Shown piece by piece: positions 16,398 to 26,072 of a DNA stretch of 48,232 nt (position 1 is the stretch's first letter; every line of letters begins with the position of its first letter). The notes below the pieces were generated by a model that was given only the letters and a program-made list of their open reading frames with translations, did not search any database and had not been told where the DNA came from. This DNA is from an uncultured Lachnospiraceae bacterium (GTDB taxonomy: Bacteria > Bacillota > Clostridia > Lachnospirales > Lachnospiraceae), in contig CAJUJK010000004.1 in assembly GCA_910586705.1 (NCBI GenBank), positions 1-48,232 on the forward strand. The letters are read 5' to 3'. The translations under genes and the position numbers were made by a program.

Positions 16398-17810
16398 ATG
16401 CAGGAAATAGAAAAAATCGTAACTGAACTGCAAGCGTATTCCTCAGAGGAAGAATGGTTTGAATTTAAGGAAAACTGGTTTGGGGAAGCGGGCATTGGCG
16501 AATATATTTCTGCCATGTCAAATGCCGCCGCCATGCTTGGCAGAAATGCTGCATATCTGATATGGGGTATCAATAATGAAACCCATGAGCTGACAGGAAC
16601 CACTTTCAGCTTCCACAGGGATGTAAAAGGGGAGCCACTGGAACACTATCTGGCGAGGCAGATTATGCCTGACGTCGGTTTTCGTTTTCACGAGCTGTCT
16701 GTCGAGGGAAAAAGAGTTGTGGTGCTGGTGATCCCGGCGGCAAAACAGGTACCGACAGCTTTTAATAATGTAAGATATTTGAGAATCGGCTCCAGCAAAG
16801 TCAATTTAAATAAATATCCCGAAAGGGAGTCGCAGCTTTTTGATATACTGAGAAACGGGCTACCGACGTTGGAGAGGGCAGAAGCGTATGATCAGGATTT
16901 AACATTTGGGAAACTGTTTTTATATTATGCGGATAAAGGCATTATATTAAGCAAAGACACCTTCAAAAAGAATCTCGGACTGCTGAATCCATCCGGCAAG
17001 TACAATATGCTGGCGCAACTGTTATCGGATGACAGCCAGATACCTATTCGGGTTTCCATATTCCGCGGCACGGACAAGGCGTCCCCTCTTTATTCCGTCA
17101 GGGAATTTGGAAATAACTGTCTGCTTCTTTCTCTGGATAAAGTGCTGGAATATGGGGATGTTTTAAATATCATGCAGGCGGATGAGACAAACCGTCTGGT
17201 GGAGCGAAAAGAAGTGCCTTTATTTGATCAGGACGCTTTTCGTGAGGCAATAGTAAATGCTTTTGTCCATAACTACTGGCTTGGCGGCAACGCGCCGATG
17301 ATTACGGTGTACAGCAACCGTATTGAAATACTGTCAAGAGGAACGTTGGCTCCAGGACAGACGATCAACGGCTTTTATCTGGGCGAATCGGTCCCTGTAA
17401 ACAGGAAGCTTTCTGATATTTTTTTACAGCTTCATATCAGTGAGCGTTCCGGGCGGGGTGTTCCCAAAATAACGCAGATTTATGGAAGAGAGGCTATCGA
17501 ATTTACAGAAAACAGCATTATTGTCACCATTCCCTTAAAAAAAGCCGACTTGGAAGTGGGGGATAAAGTGGGGGATAAAGTGGGGGATAAAGTGAGGGAT
17601 AAAGTGGGGGATAAAAATCCGCAGCTTAATTCCACCAGACGGGGCATTTTAAAGGCAATGCGAAACAATCCCAATATCACCCAGCCCCAGCTCATGGCAG
17701 TCATCGGTATCAGCAGAACGGCTATACAGAAAAATGTATCGTTTTTGAGAAAGAATGGATATATTGAGAGAATAGGCTCTAATAAAAACGGGTATTGGAA
17801 AGTTCTGTGA
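16398..17810 (+). CDS. AlbA_2/Schlafen-type ATP-binding transcriptional regulator
   Basis: The protein has 470 residues from the ATG at 16398, chosen because AAGGAG lies 8 bases before it. An AlbA_2 (Schlafen-like) domain occupies about residues 10-140 (EWFEFKENW, AYLIWGINN, YLRIGSSK). A GHKL-like ATPase module covers about 270-365 (DAFREAIVNAFVHNYW, SGRGVPKI). A flexible linker of five VGDK/VRDK units follows at 387-406, and a C-terminal winged helix (TQPQLMAVIGISRTAIQKNV) ends it. This family is common in Firmicutes, is annotated as a putative transcriptional regulator, and is cytoplasmic. It lies between the two giant genes, transcribed opposite to both, with an intrinsic terminator after it. 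The winged helix could act on its own promoter or on the giant genes. Confidence 0.85.
   Translation: MQEIEKIVTELQAYSSEEEWFEFKENWFGEAGIGEYISAMSNAAAMLGRNAAYLIWGINNETHELTGTTFSFHRDVKGEPLEHYLARQIMPDVGFRFHELSVEGKRVVVLVIPAAKQVPTAFNNVRYLRIGSSKVNLNKYPERESQLFDILRNGLPTLERAEAYDQDLTFGKLFLYYADKGIILSKDTFKKNLGLLNPSGKYNMLAQLLSDDSQIPIRVSIFRGTDKASPLYSVREFGNNCLLLSLDKVLEYGDVLNIMQADETNRLVERKEVPLFDQDAFREAIVNAFVHNYWLGGNAPMITVYSNRIEILSRGTLAPGQTINGFYLGESVPVNRKLSDIFLQLHISERSGRGVPKITQIYGREAIEFTENSIIVTIPLKKADLEVGDKVGDKVGDKVRDKVGDKNPQLNSTRRGILKAMRNNPNITQPQLMAVIGISRTAIQKNVSFLRKNGYIERIGSNKNGYWKVL
17556..17615 (+). repeat. Five tandem 12-bp units coding for VGDK
   Basis: The unit GTGGGGGATAAA is repeated five times without a gap. 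Unit 4 has one change (GTGAGGGATAAA, giving VRDK). Copy-number change would alter the linker length without a frameshift. Confidence 0.97.
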
Positions 17811-17846
17811 AACCGATACACGCTCACAGTTTTCTAAAACCTACAA

Positions 17847-17886
17847 AAAAAGACCAGTCACTCCATAAGGAATGACCGGTCTTTTT
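17847..17886 (+). terminator. Bidirectional terminator between the AlbA_2 gene and giant gene 2
   Basis: AAAAAGACCAGTCA (17847-17860) pairs with TGACCGGTCTTTTT (17873-17886), with one A/C mismatch. There are T-tracts on both strands. It serves the plus-strand regulator and the minus-strand giant gene that stops at 17898. Confidence 0.9.
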
Positions 17887-17897
17887 ATCAAATCTTA

Positions 17898-20800
17898 TTA
17901 GCTCTGTTTTGTAATTTCTTTGGTTTCGGATACAGACGTGTTAACTGTAGAAGTTGCCTTAACTGTTATTTTTTCGGCCGTCTCATTAGTTGCAATAGTA
18001 AGTTTCCCATCTGTACCAATTGAGGTTCCACTTGCATAGCTACCAACCAACTCCCAAGTCACAGTCTTATCACTATCCGTCAAACCTGTTCCCTCAACAG
18101 TCGCAGTAAACGTTACTTCCACAGCATCTGATCCGCCTACCGTATAAGTTTCCGCACTTGCAGCAACAGTTACGCTTGTTACAGTCTTTTCGGGTGTTGC
18201 GCCATCTGTAACACTCACTGTCTTGCTGGCAGACTTGGTGGAAGTTCCCTTAGTCGCCGTTGCGGTAACTTTCAAGTTCTCAAGAGTCTCTCCAGATGCG
18301 ACAGTCAAGGTAGCTGTATTGGTATTTGCTACCGGTGCTATGGTAGTACCTGCAGTTACTGTCTCGTCATCTGCACCTGTTACTGCCCACATCCATGTTG
18401 CGCCGTCCACAGCCGCACCGTTACTGTCTGTTGCAGTTGCGGTAAAGGTCAATGTAGCACCCTTTGCAACAGTGTCTGCCGTTGCAGTCACAGCAACAGT
18501 CGCAATTTCATCCGTTACGCCCGGTTCTTCCCCGCTTCCGTCATCTGTCGGATCGGGAGTCGGGTTCGGTTTGCTGCTTGCCAGAACAGATACCTTGACT
18601 GCGATGCCGTACTTCTTGATCAGATCCTGTTTGGTAGCTTTTGCAGCCTCTTCGCCTTCTTTTGCCGCTGTCGCTGCTGTTGCCAGATCAATTGCGGTCT
18701 TGTAGAAACTGCTGTTAGGAACGATCAGCAGGTTCGTGGAGTAGGACTTTCCTTCTTCCAGTGCCTTGACAGCCTTCACTACAATCTGTCCCTTTGCGTT
18801 TCCGGCAAGTTCTACGTCCAGTTCCTCAGCGTTACTCTTTGCCTTGGTTTCGTCTTCCAGAGCGTAAGCCACGCTTACATATGCGCCGTTCACAATGACG
18901 TTCATCTCCGTCTTGGAATTTGCCGTCAGAGCGACTTCCGCCTTGTTGGTCGCATACTTCTGGGAAGCCTTCGCCGTCTTGCCGGCTTTGATCTCGGGTG
19001 CGATCTTCACGGTAATCTTCACAGTACCTGACGCATAACCATTCTCATAGTACTCTACGCTCGGAGATGCACTGTAATGGATGTAACCAGTCAGATCCTC
19101 CTTCGGGATGGTGATAACCGGGTCTTCCTTAAGCGTTGTGCTGAGGAGCACATTTCCGTCGGCGTCTGTCTTATCTGTACCGTCCGTGTTCTTCTGCGGC
19201 TCGTAGATCATTGCCCTTACAAGCGGATCTTCCGTATTCAGGGTAAGTCTCTGTGTTCCTGTTAACGGATCAGACTTAATTGCAAAGTAATGCGTGAACT
19301 TATTGGATTTACCCTTAATGTTCACATTCTGCAGATCGTCAAAGTACATATAGGTGAGTTCGCCCGCTTTTGCGTTTGCGTTGCTCTTGCCGGTAAGTAC
19401 CGCACCGCCGTCCGCCTTGTTGATGGTGTAGGAAGTGGTCGGCTTGAAGGTGAATTTCTTCGCCTTTGCGACTTTCACATTTACGGTCGCAGGAAGCGTC
19501 TCTGCCTTAAAGTTTGCGCCTTCTCCGCTGCCCACCGTCACTTTGAGCTTGTAACTTCCGGTGTAAGGATTGATCCAGTCATCGTTATCGCAGCCACCAA
19601 ACAGGCTGATGGTTCCTGTCTTCCCGAGTTTCGCCGTATTTGCGCCGGCTGCACTCAGATTCAGAGAGTCTGCAAAGTCATTCAGCATATACCAGTTTTT
19701 GTCTGTACGTGCAGACCAGTCAAGTTCTACCTTAACGGTCTTGCTCTCATTGAAAGGAACATTCTTATTGTCGGCGTCGAGAACCGTAAGTTTCAGTGCC
19801 TCGTTCTGTTCCTTGGCTGTGCCAAATGCATACAGGGAACCCTTCACGGTTACCTTGGGTGCCTTGCCTGTCACTTTCGTCTTGTCATACGCCTCGTTCA
19901 CGATCTTGTAAACATAAGGAGTTTTCTTGGCTGTCTTTGCCTCCTTGGTCAGATCGGTCAGCGTCAGTACGGTCTCCCCTGCTGTCATGACAACAGTTGC
20001 ATAGCCGTTGCCGTTGGAGATCACCTTGCCGCCCTTTACAGCCAGCTTATAGTTTGTGAACTCGATGTCGCCGGTTCTCTCATATCTGGTGGAAGTGCCG
20101 CCCGCCTTATCACCCACATAGAGGCCAATATCCAGTCTGGGCGTACCGGTGAATTTATTATCCAGTTTCACTTCCACAGGAGTCTCTTTCACGTTCGCCT
20201 TGTTTGCCTTCGCCACGTTTGCCCCGGTAGGTGCAAACAGGGACGTTGACTCAGTATAAAAGCTGTTGTCTCCCTTGTAGTAGCCGATGCCGAGCGCCAG
20301 ATCATTGCCTGCCGTCTCCTTGAATCCAAGCGTCAGGGTCATGGTGTGGGTCTTCTTGCCGCCGTCGTTGGTAACGACCTTGACACCCGCCTTCTTGCCT
20401 GCCGCAAGAACCTGCAGTTTGTTGCCATCGATTACGTTCATCACCTTCTTGCTTGTAGGCGTTATGGTGATGTCCGATGCGGGTACCGCCATCTTCGCGA
20501 TACGGCTGTTCCATGCCGTGCCCTTCGCCACACCTGCATCTGCGGGCAGGGCGTACACATAACCGTCGTTCACATCGCTTGCAAGCACTTCCACAGGCTT
20601 CTTATTCTTAATGTCATTTACTGCTGTTACAACACCATCATGCACAACGACGAGTGTGGAGATGTCGCGCGCGTCCGCCGTAATGGTGATAGTCTCACTG
20701 AGCGCTTTCGTGGTGTTGCCGTCAAAATCTGCCGCCTCAACGAGCACTTTGAACTGGTTGTTATTTTTATGTCTCCCGTCAATTACAAAGTTTTTGCCGA

Positions 20801-23800
20801 CTGTTACGGTGCCGTTCTTCACGCCGACGCCGTCTGGAGCGGTCTTGCCCTTTCCGGTCGTGTCAACTTTCAGGTAAGCGGGAGCTGCGACAATGTCATC
20901 TTCCGTAGAACTTGCGTCCACGATGCTCCATGTCACCTTCTTGGATGCCGGTGCGCAGATCCACTTCTTGCCGTTCCAGCTGCCAACGCGGCTGCCAGCG
21001 TCGGTCTGTCCGGCATAGTCATGGTTGTAATCCACGCCGAGCTTCAAGGTGCCCGCCTTATTTTTATCCTTGAAAATGCTCTTGCTGGGCTGGGTAACTA
21101 ACAGCTCGTTGATACCCTTCACAACGTTCACGGTAATGGTCGCGCGGGATGCGTACATCGTATGCCCTGTCGTCTGATCCGCGGTAGCTACCACCGTGAT
21201 GGTGTGTTTGCCGAGAGCCGCTGTCTCAGGCACGCCGCCTTTTACGATAATATTACCGTCAGCGTTTACACCGAGGGTTAATTTCTCTGCGTCGTAATCA
21301 CTACCATAGTTGAAGCTGTCATAAATCCGGTCTTCAACAATCTTATAGGAATTAAATTTCTTCGTCCACTGAGGCTCTGCGATCACGATGTCGCCTGTCT
21401 GACCGGTGTAAAGCTTAGCCGGTGCGCCTTTCGCTTTCTTCAGCTTCAGTGCATCCTCAAAGAGCGGAACTTTGGTCGCTACGTCCTCGAGCTTGCCTTC
21501 TTTACTTACTGCCTTTGCATCTGCTGCCGTAGCTGTTTTTTCCGGTTTAGCTTTGTCCGCCATATAGAACAGCTGTGCTGTCACGTTATAGCCCCAGTCT
21601 TTGCCTTCGCCAAGTTCGCCGAGATTTGTGTCAGCTACCTTCAGCGCAACGCGGTCGCTGCTGCCGGTCACTTTCACGATCTCAGTTACGCTTGCAGCCA
21701 GTTCTGCCGGTCTCTGTTTAGCTGCTTCACCTGCTGCCGGCGTCTCGGGATCTTTTGCAGTTGCAGTCACCTTATACCATACGGAACCTGCATAAGGCTT
21801 TGCAACCTCGCCCATGCTCACCTTCACGTTGAGCGCATTATCCGCCGCATCTACCAGAGATACTTCGGGTGCCGCATCCTCGTTGAAGAGAGGATTCAGC
21901 GTGATGTCCACGGAAGCCTCAAGATCCTCCACATCCGTCGCTTTCAGCGTCACTTTCGCCGTCTTGGGCGTCCATGTCGTGGTCTCTCCCTCTGTCTTTG
22001 ATGTCGCCACGTCCGCTCTCTTCGCGGGAGCAGCCGTAATCTTCAGCTTGCCATTCACGAAACTAGTGCTGATAAAACTACGGATGTCGCCTGTCACAGC
22101 TACAGTCAGATTTTCGGGATCGCCGTCCGTTGTGAAATCGTAAGTATTCACGCTGTCAACGCTCTGCGCGATCGCTGCACCGCCGTTTAAGGTGATGGCT
22201 GTGGTTTTCTTCTCCACATCCATGATATAAGTGCCGACTGCACCTTCCACACCTTTCACAAAGACCTCCGCGGTAATTTCCTGACCTGCGAGTTTCTTTG
22301 TTCCAAGATTGATCTGACGGTAATTTGTGTTAACGATAGGATTTGTCATGGCAACTGCCGCGCCGGTTTCATCCTTCACCGTTACGCTGATGTTCTTAGC
22401 GGCAACAGGAGCACCGCCCTGCGTAACGCCGACCAGATATTTTCCGCCATACTTTACGTCATAGATGCCGTCGCTGTCCGGTGTAAGTGGCGTATCGTTC
22501 CCGACTTCCTTCAGATCGGTAATCTTATAATCCTTCCCGCTCTTTACCGTGATCTCTACGACGCCGGTCATCTTGGGAATCTCAACTACTGCCTGCGGAT
22601 CGTCATCGTCGTCCAGAGTAACGGGAACTGTAACAGCGTCCGCAGTACCCATCACATAGGATACCTCATCGAGACGGCAGCCTGGCTTAGGCGTGATGGT
22701 TGCCCGGAAGGCGGAACCGAAAGCGATATCGCCGCTTTCATAAGGCGTATACGGATCATCAGCTTCGGCGTCCTTCACCCTGGTTTCCATCTCGGCAGTA
22801 TACTCCGCCGCGTTGGAACCTTCTGCCGCCTTTACAGACGCGCTCAGATTGATTGCTGCTTCTTCTACTTCAATTGCAGGAACCGGGTTTCCTGCGTCCG
22901 CACCCGTGATTGTTGCGACAGGCAGGGCTACCGTGTAAACCACGTCGCCGTTTGCGGCAGGCGCGCCTGCGGTCACTTTCGCCCCTGCGATATCCGCAGG
23001 TTTAAATCCTTCCTTTGCGGTTACCGTGAAAGCCACGTTACGCGCGCCGGGCTTAACCTCAAAAGTATCAGTTTTGCCTGTCACAGGCGTAACTTTATCG
23101 TTTGTCACCAGTGCAAGACCGCTGAGGTTTGTGCTGGTTTCCTTGATTGCAGCCTTGAAGAACTTAGAGTCCGTACCAGCCAGCGCTTTCTCCTGCGTCG
23201 TCGCAGCGATTGCGATCGCCGATGTAAGGCTTGTGCCGGTATAGGTCTTTTTAAGAGATCCATCTGCTTCTGCTGTTTCTCCCGAAGCCAGTACCAGTTC
23301 ATAAGCTGTTGCCGGATTTATGGTAACTTCAATCGCCGTAGGCGCCGCAAGTACAGTCAACGCCTTCCCGGATTCGAGCGTCAAGTCTGCTACTTCAATA
23401 CCGAGAGCTGTTGCCATGTCCGCATCTGTCGGCACAGCTGCAGGACTGGGCGTTTCTTCCGTAGCCGCAGGCGTCACGGATGTGATCTTCGCCGTTGCGG
23501 AATCCTCGTCACCTGTAAGGGTGTAGGTCAGCGTGCGGCTCTTCGCGGAGTCATAGACAGTCTCGAAAGCGATCTTCGCCGTTGCATCCGCGTCAAGCAT
23601 TTCCTCTGTAACAGTCACGGAATATTCGCCATTTGTCTGCAGGGTAATCTCCTCGCCGCCGACTGTTACCTTGGAAACGACATAGGGATCCACTCCCATT
23701 ACCTTAAATTTAAAGGTGTCACCGACAAAGGCTGTCGTAATCTTGTCATATTTTATGTCGTTTTTATCAGTACCTTCTTCTACTACCCATGCGTTTTCAA

Positions 23801-24785
23801 GGTCTGTCTCAGCCGCCGTAGCGTTTTTCTTGCCCCAGTACTGAACCTTTACCTTGTCATTATCTGCAAAACCCACGGTTCCCTTTGTCTCTTTTTTGAG
23901 AATGATCTTGATGGAACCGTCGAGGGAATTGATGATACCTTCGTCAACGCTGTAGGTTGTTTTCGCTGCAGCGCCCTCTCCGGAAGTTGTCCCGGTAATC
24001 TCCGTGGTATCGTCGTCGTCAGAACCGTCCGTCACGTAGTAAACCTTGAGTCTGTCGCTGCCATCCGCCGCTGCAGTATAGCCACCAACAGTAAACTCCA
24101 GCTTGCCTCTCTCGAACTTGGCGCTGCCATCATTTGCGACAGTTTCCGTCTTGTCCGAGTTGTCCTCGTTCGTGCCGGTTTTTACTTTGATACCATATGT
24201 GGTGTCGCCATCGTTTGCCAATGTCAGGCTGTAGACAGCAACCGCGGTAACGGTAATGGTTGCATCGGCTGTAAGACCGCTGACTGTGCATGTGGTCTTG
24301 TCAGATACAGCAACATCAGTCTCGCCGTTCTTCACACTGGTGATCTGATAGCCGTCCTTTGCCGTGATCCCAAGAGTGATCGCAGGCTTTGCACCGTTAT
24401 CACCCTCTGTAGCGGTAATCGTACCCTCAGAAGAGATCTTGGCTTCTGTGCCGGTTACTGTAAATGTCACCATTTCCTTCAGCTCTTTGTAACCTGCGAT
24501 GGTGATCGTTGCGTAAGTGTCGCCCTTTTCATTGATCTGGGCGTCGTTTACCTGATTTTCCTCGACGGGCTCCTCGTCGGGGGTTTCCTCAGGCACCTCG
24601 GGTACCTCAGGCGTCTCCTGATTATCCTGCTCCTCGTCGGGAAGCTCCGGATCCTCGGGATCCGTCGTCTCTTCGGAGTTGCCCTCAGAGTTGTCCTCAG
24701 ATTCCTCCGTCACTTCTTCCTCTTTCGGCTCGCCTTCCGTGGTGTCAGAATCGTCCGATTTTTCGGTCTCATCTGCCTCCCCCAC
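17898..24785 (-). CDS. Giant Ig-like repeat surface-type protein 2
   Basis: The protein has 2295 residues and is a paralogue of the 2766-residue protein. The first 80 residues are very acidic and rich in Pro, Thr and Glu. Long stretches of beta-sandwich modules follow. The last 200 residues are two Big-type Ig domains (VAVTATADTVAKG... and VTVAASAETYTVGG...) preceded by a Pro/Asp/Gly linker (PNPTPDPTDDGSGEEPG). The C-terminal section therefore differs from paralogue 1, which suggests module exchange. As in the paralogue, the best start is GTG with no ribosome site, an in-frame TAA lies 11 codons upstream (24816-24818), and no signal peptide or wall anchor is visible. Adhesin or surface-layer role is inferred from composition only. 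Confidence 0.75.
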   Translation of the reverse strand: MGEADETEKSDDSDTTEGEPKEEEVTEESEDNSEGNSEETTDPEDPELPDEEQDNQETPEVPEVPEETPDEEPVEENQVNDAQINEKGDTYATITIAGYKELKEMVTFTVTGTEAKISSEGTITATEGDNGAKPAITLGITAKDGYQITSVKNGETDVAVSDKTTCTVSGLTADATITVTAVAVYSLTLANDGDTTYGIKVKTGTNEDNSDKTETVANDGSAKFERGKLEFTVGGYTAAADGSDRLKVYYVTDGSDDDDTTEITGTTSGEGAAAKTTYSVDEGIINSLDGSIKIILKKETKGTVGFADNDKVKVQYWGKKNATAAETDLENAWVVEEGTDKNDIKYDKITTAFVGDTFKFKVMGVDPYVVSKVTVGGEEITLQTNGEYSVTVTEEMLDADATAKIAFETVYDSAKSRTLTYTLTGDEDSATAKITSVTPAATEETPSPAAVPTDADMATALGIEVADLTLESGKALTVLAAPTAIEVTINPATAYELVLASGETAEADGSLKKTYTGTSLTSAIAIAATTQEKALAGTDSKFFKAAIKETSTNLSGLALVTNDKVTPVTGKTDTFEVKPGARNVAFTVTAKEGFKPADIAGAKVTAGAPAANGDVVYTVALPVATITGADAGNPVPAIEVEEAAINLSASVKAAEGSNAAEYTAEMETRVKDAEADDPYTPYESGDIAFGSAFRATITPKPGCRLDEVSYVMGTADAVTVPVTLDDDDDPQAVVEIPKMTGVVEITVKSGKDYKITDLKEVGNDTPLTPDSDGIYDVKYGGKYLVGVTQGGAPVAAKNISVTVKDETGAAVAMTNPIVNTNYRQINLGTKKLAGQEITAEVFVKGVEGAVGTYIMDVEKKTTAITLNGGAAIAQSVDSVNTYDFTTDGDPENLTVAVTGDIRSFISTSFVNGKLKITAAPAKRADVATSKTEGETTTWTPKTAKVTLKATDVEDLEASVDITLNPLFNEDAAPEVSLVDAADNALNVKVSMGEVAKPYAGSVWYKVTATAKDPETPAAGEAAKQRPAELAASVTEIVKVTGSSDRVALKVADTNLGELGEGKDWGYNVTAQLFYMADKAKPEKTATAADAKAVSKEGKLEDVATKVPLFEDALKLKKAKGAPAKLYTGQTGDIVIAEPQWTKKFNSYKIVEDRIYDSFNYGSDYDAEKLTLGVNADGNIIVKGGVPETAALGKHTITVVATADQTTGHTMYASRATITVNVVKGINELLVTQPSKSIFKDKNKAGTLKLGVDYNHDYAGQTDAGSRVGSWNGKKWICAPASKKVTWSIVDASSTEDDIVAAPAYLKVDTTGKGKTAPDGVGVKNGTVTVGKNFVIDGRHKNNNQFKVLVEAADFDGNTTKALSETITITADARDISTLVVVHDGVVTAVNDIKNKKPVEVLASDVNDGYVYALPADAGVAKGTAWNSRIAKMAVPASDITITPTSKKVMNVIDGNKLQVLAAGKKAGVKVVTNDGGKKTHTMTLTLGFKETAGNDLALGIGYYKGDNSFYTESTSLFAPTGANVAKANKANVKETPVEVKLDNKFTGTPRLDIGLYVGDKAGGTSTRYERTGDIEFTNYKLAVKGGKVISNGNGYATVVMTAGETVLTLTDLTKEAKTAKKTPYVYKIVNEAYDKTKVTGKAPKVTVKGSLYAFGTAKEQNEALKLTVLDADNKNVPFNESKTVKVELDWSARTDKNWYMLNDFADSLNLSAAGANTAKLGKTGTISLFGGCDNDDWINPYTGSYKLKVTVGSGEGANFKAETLPATVNVKVAKAKKFTFKPTTSYTINKADGGAVLTGKSNANAKAGELTYMYFDDLQNVNIKGKSNKFTHYFAIKSDPLTGTQRLTLNTEDPLVRAMIYEPQKNTDGTDKTDADGNVLLSTTLKEDPVITIPKEDLTGYIHYSASPSVEYYENGYASGTVKITVKIAPEIKAGKTAKASQKYATNKAEVALTANSKTEMNVIVNGAYVSVAYALEDETKAKSNAEELDVELAGNAKGQIVVKAVKALEEGKSYSTNLLIVPNSSFYKTAIDLATAATAAKEGEEAAKATKQDLIKKYGIAVKVSVLASSKPNPTPDPTDDGSGEEPGVTDEIATVAVTATADTVAKGATLTFTATATDSNGAAVDGATWMWAVTGADDETVTAGTTIAPVANTNTATLTVASGETLENLKVTATATKGTSTKSASKTVSVTDGATPEKTVTSVTVAASAETYTVGGSDAVEVTFTATVEGTGLTDSDKTVTWELVGSYASGTSIGTDGKLTIATNETAEKITVKATSTVNTSVSETKEITKQS

Positions 24786-24865
24786 AACTTGACGCGCAAA
24801 ATTCTTAAGATTTTCTTAATTCTGTGAAACGCAGTATCCATGCGGATTTGCTGGCACACGCACCA

Positions 24866-24894
24866 AAAATAACATATGTGATATCGTTTGTCAA
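24866..24894 (-). promoter_or_regulatory. Candidate promoter of giant gene 2
   Basis: On the minus strand a perfect TTGACA and TATTTT are separated by 17 bp, about 80 bp before the GTG start. The position matches the weaker version before giant gene 1. Confidence 0.6.
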
Positions 24895-24913
24895 AACCTA
24901 TTATTCCGCACAG

Positions 24914-25058
24914 CACCCCCGATTTGTCGCTAATTTGTAACTAATTAAATTTTTATTAAATCGTACAACCCGCGTGGACAGGGGGATGGGAACGGTTCCG
25001 GGGCGGGGAAATTTGTCACTAATTTGTTGCTAATGCGGGAATTTGGGGTGTTATTGTT
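24914..25058 (-). repeat. 145-bp upstream block, copy 2
   Basis: Identical to 16068-16212 and in the same position relative to its giant gene. The flanks toward rpsF are unrelated to those of copy 1. Confidence 0.95.
24923..25033 (-). promoter_or_regulatory. Four 11-bp direct repeats, putative regulator binding site (copy 2)
   Basis: TTTGTNNCTAA occurs at 24923-24933, 24934-24944, 25012-25022 and 25023-25033 on the plus strand, with the same spacing as in copy 1. Confidence 0.6.
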
Positions 25059-25163
25059 CTGTATAACGTCTGGAAGAAATAAACGGAAAATCGCATAATG
25101 ACAGTTGCTTTTGAATGACAGGCAGAAAACATGGCGGAATCTGGGATTCTTCCAGAAAACTTC

Positions 25164-25192
25164 TTGCACATTTCCGGCGACTGTGTTATTAT
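25164..25192 (+). promoter_or_regulatory. Promoter of rpsF-ssb-rpsR
   Basis: TTGCAC at 25164-25169 and TATTAT at 25187-25192 have a 17-bp spacer. A leader of about 85 bases to the rpsF ATG is left. I could not identify an S6/S18 autoregulatory fold in it with confidence. Confidence 0.55.
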
Positions 25193-25283
25193 AAGTACCC
25201 GTGATATACTAATTTGGCGTAAAGCCACACATCCTTGCTCCTTATGATAAGAGGGGCCAGAGACCAAAAGGAGGTAGAGAAGC

Positions 25284-25574
25284 ATGAACAAGTATGAGTT
25301 AGCCGTTGTTGTCACTGCTAAGATTGAAGATGACGAACGTGCCGCTACGCTGGAGAAGGTGAAAGCTCTGGTAGAGAGGTTCGGCGGAAAGATCACAGAA
25401 GTTGACGACTGGGGTAAGAAGAGGCTCGCGTACGAAGTACAGAAGATGAAAGAGGCTTTTTATTACTTTATCCGGTTCGAGGCTGAGAGCACGGCTCCCG
25501 GCGAAATCGAGAGCCGCATCCGCATCATGGATAACGTCATCAGATACCTGTGCGTCAGACAAGACGAGAAATAG
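25284..25574 (+). CDS. rpsF: 30S ribosomal protein S6
   Basis: The protein has 96 residues, the usual length. It binds S18 and 16S rRNA in the platform of the small subunit. Recognisable S6 features are the N-terminal MNKYELAVVVTAKIEDDE, the central KITEVDDWGKKRLAYEV and the C-terminal RIMDNVIRYLCVR. AAGGAGG lies 8 bases before the ATG. It is first in the conserved rpsF-ssb-rpsR operon, with ssb only 15 bp downstream. Confidence 0.98.
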   Translation: MNKYELAVVVTAKIEDDERAATLEKVKALVERFGGKITEVDDWGKKRLAYEVQKMKEAFYYFIRFEAESTAPGEIESRIRIMDNVIRYLCVRQDEK

Positions 25575-25589
25575 AAAGAGGTATTCTAT

Positions 25590-26036
25590 ATGAATAAAGT
25601 TATATTGATGGGACGTTTGACAAGAGACCCCGAGGTGAGATATTCACAGGGTGAGAACGCGACGGCGGTTGCCAGATATACACTGGCGGTAGACCGCAGA
25701 TTTAATCGCAATAACGATGAACAGACGGCAGATTTTATTAACTGTGTAGCTTTTGGGAGATCGGGCGAGTTCGCTGAGAAGTATCTCCACAAGGGCACGA
25801 AGATCGCGGTCACAGGACGCATCCAGACAGGAAGTTATACAAACAAGGATGGCGTCAAGGTGTACACCACAGATGTGGTGGTGGAGGATCAGGAGTTCGC
25901 GGAGAGCAAGAACGCTTCGGGACAGGCAGGCGGCGATTATGCGCCCGCAGGCAGAACACAGTCTGCACCGGTGGCAGCGGGGGATGGCTTTATGAATATT
26001 CCCGACGGAATCGACGAGGAACTGCCGTTCAATTAA
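25590..26036 (+). CDS. ssb: Single-stranded DNA-binding protein
   Basis: The protein has 148 residues. An OB fold covers about 1-108 (MNKVILMGRLTRDPEVRYSQ, FINCVAFGR, KGTKIAVTGRIQTGSY). A Gly/Ala/Gln-rich flexible tail follows, and the acidic tip DEELPF recruits replication and repair partners. It coats single-stranded DNA at the fork. It lies between rpsF and rpsR as in most Firmicutes, with AAAGAGG before the ATG. Confidence 0.98.
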   Translation: MNKVILMGRLTRDPEVRYSQGENATAVARYTLAVDRRFNRNNDEQTADFINCVAFGRSGEFAEKYLHKGTKIAVTGRIQTGSYTNKDGVKVYTTDVVVEDQEFAESKNASGQAGGDYAPAGRTQSAPVAAGDGFMNIPDGIDEELPFN

Positions 26037-26072
26037 GGTAAGGCGCCCAGTGCGCGGGATTGGAGGTTTACT

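Noticed and set aside
17556..17615. CRISPR-like tandem repeat
   Set aside because: The units are 12 bp, abut without spacers and keep the reading frame, so it is a coding minisatellite.
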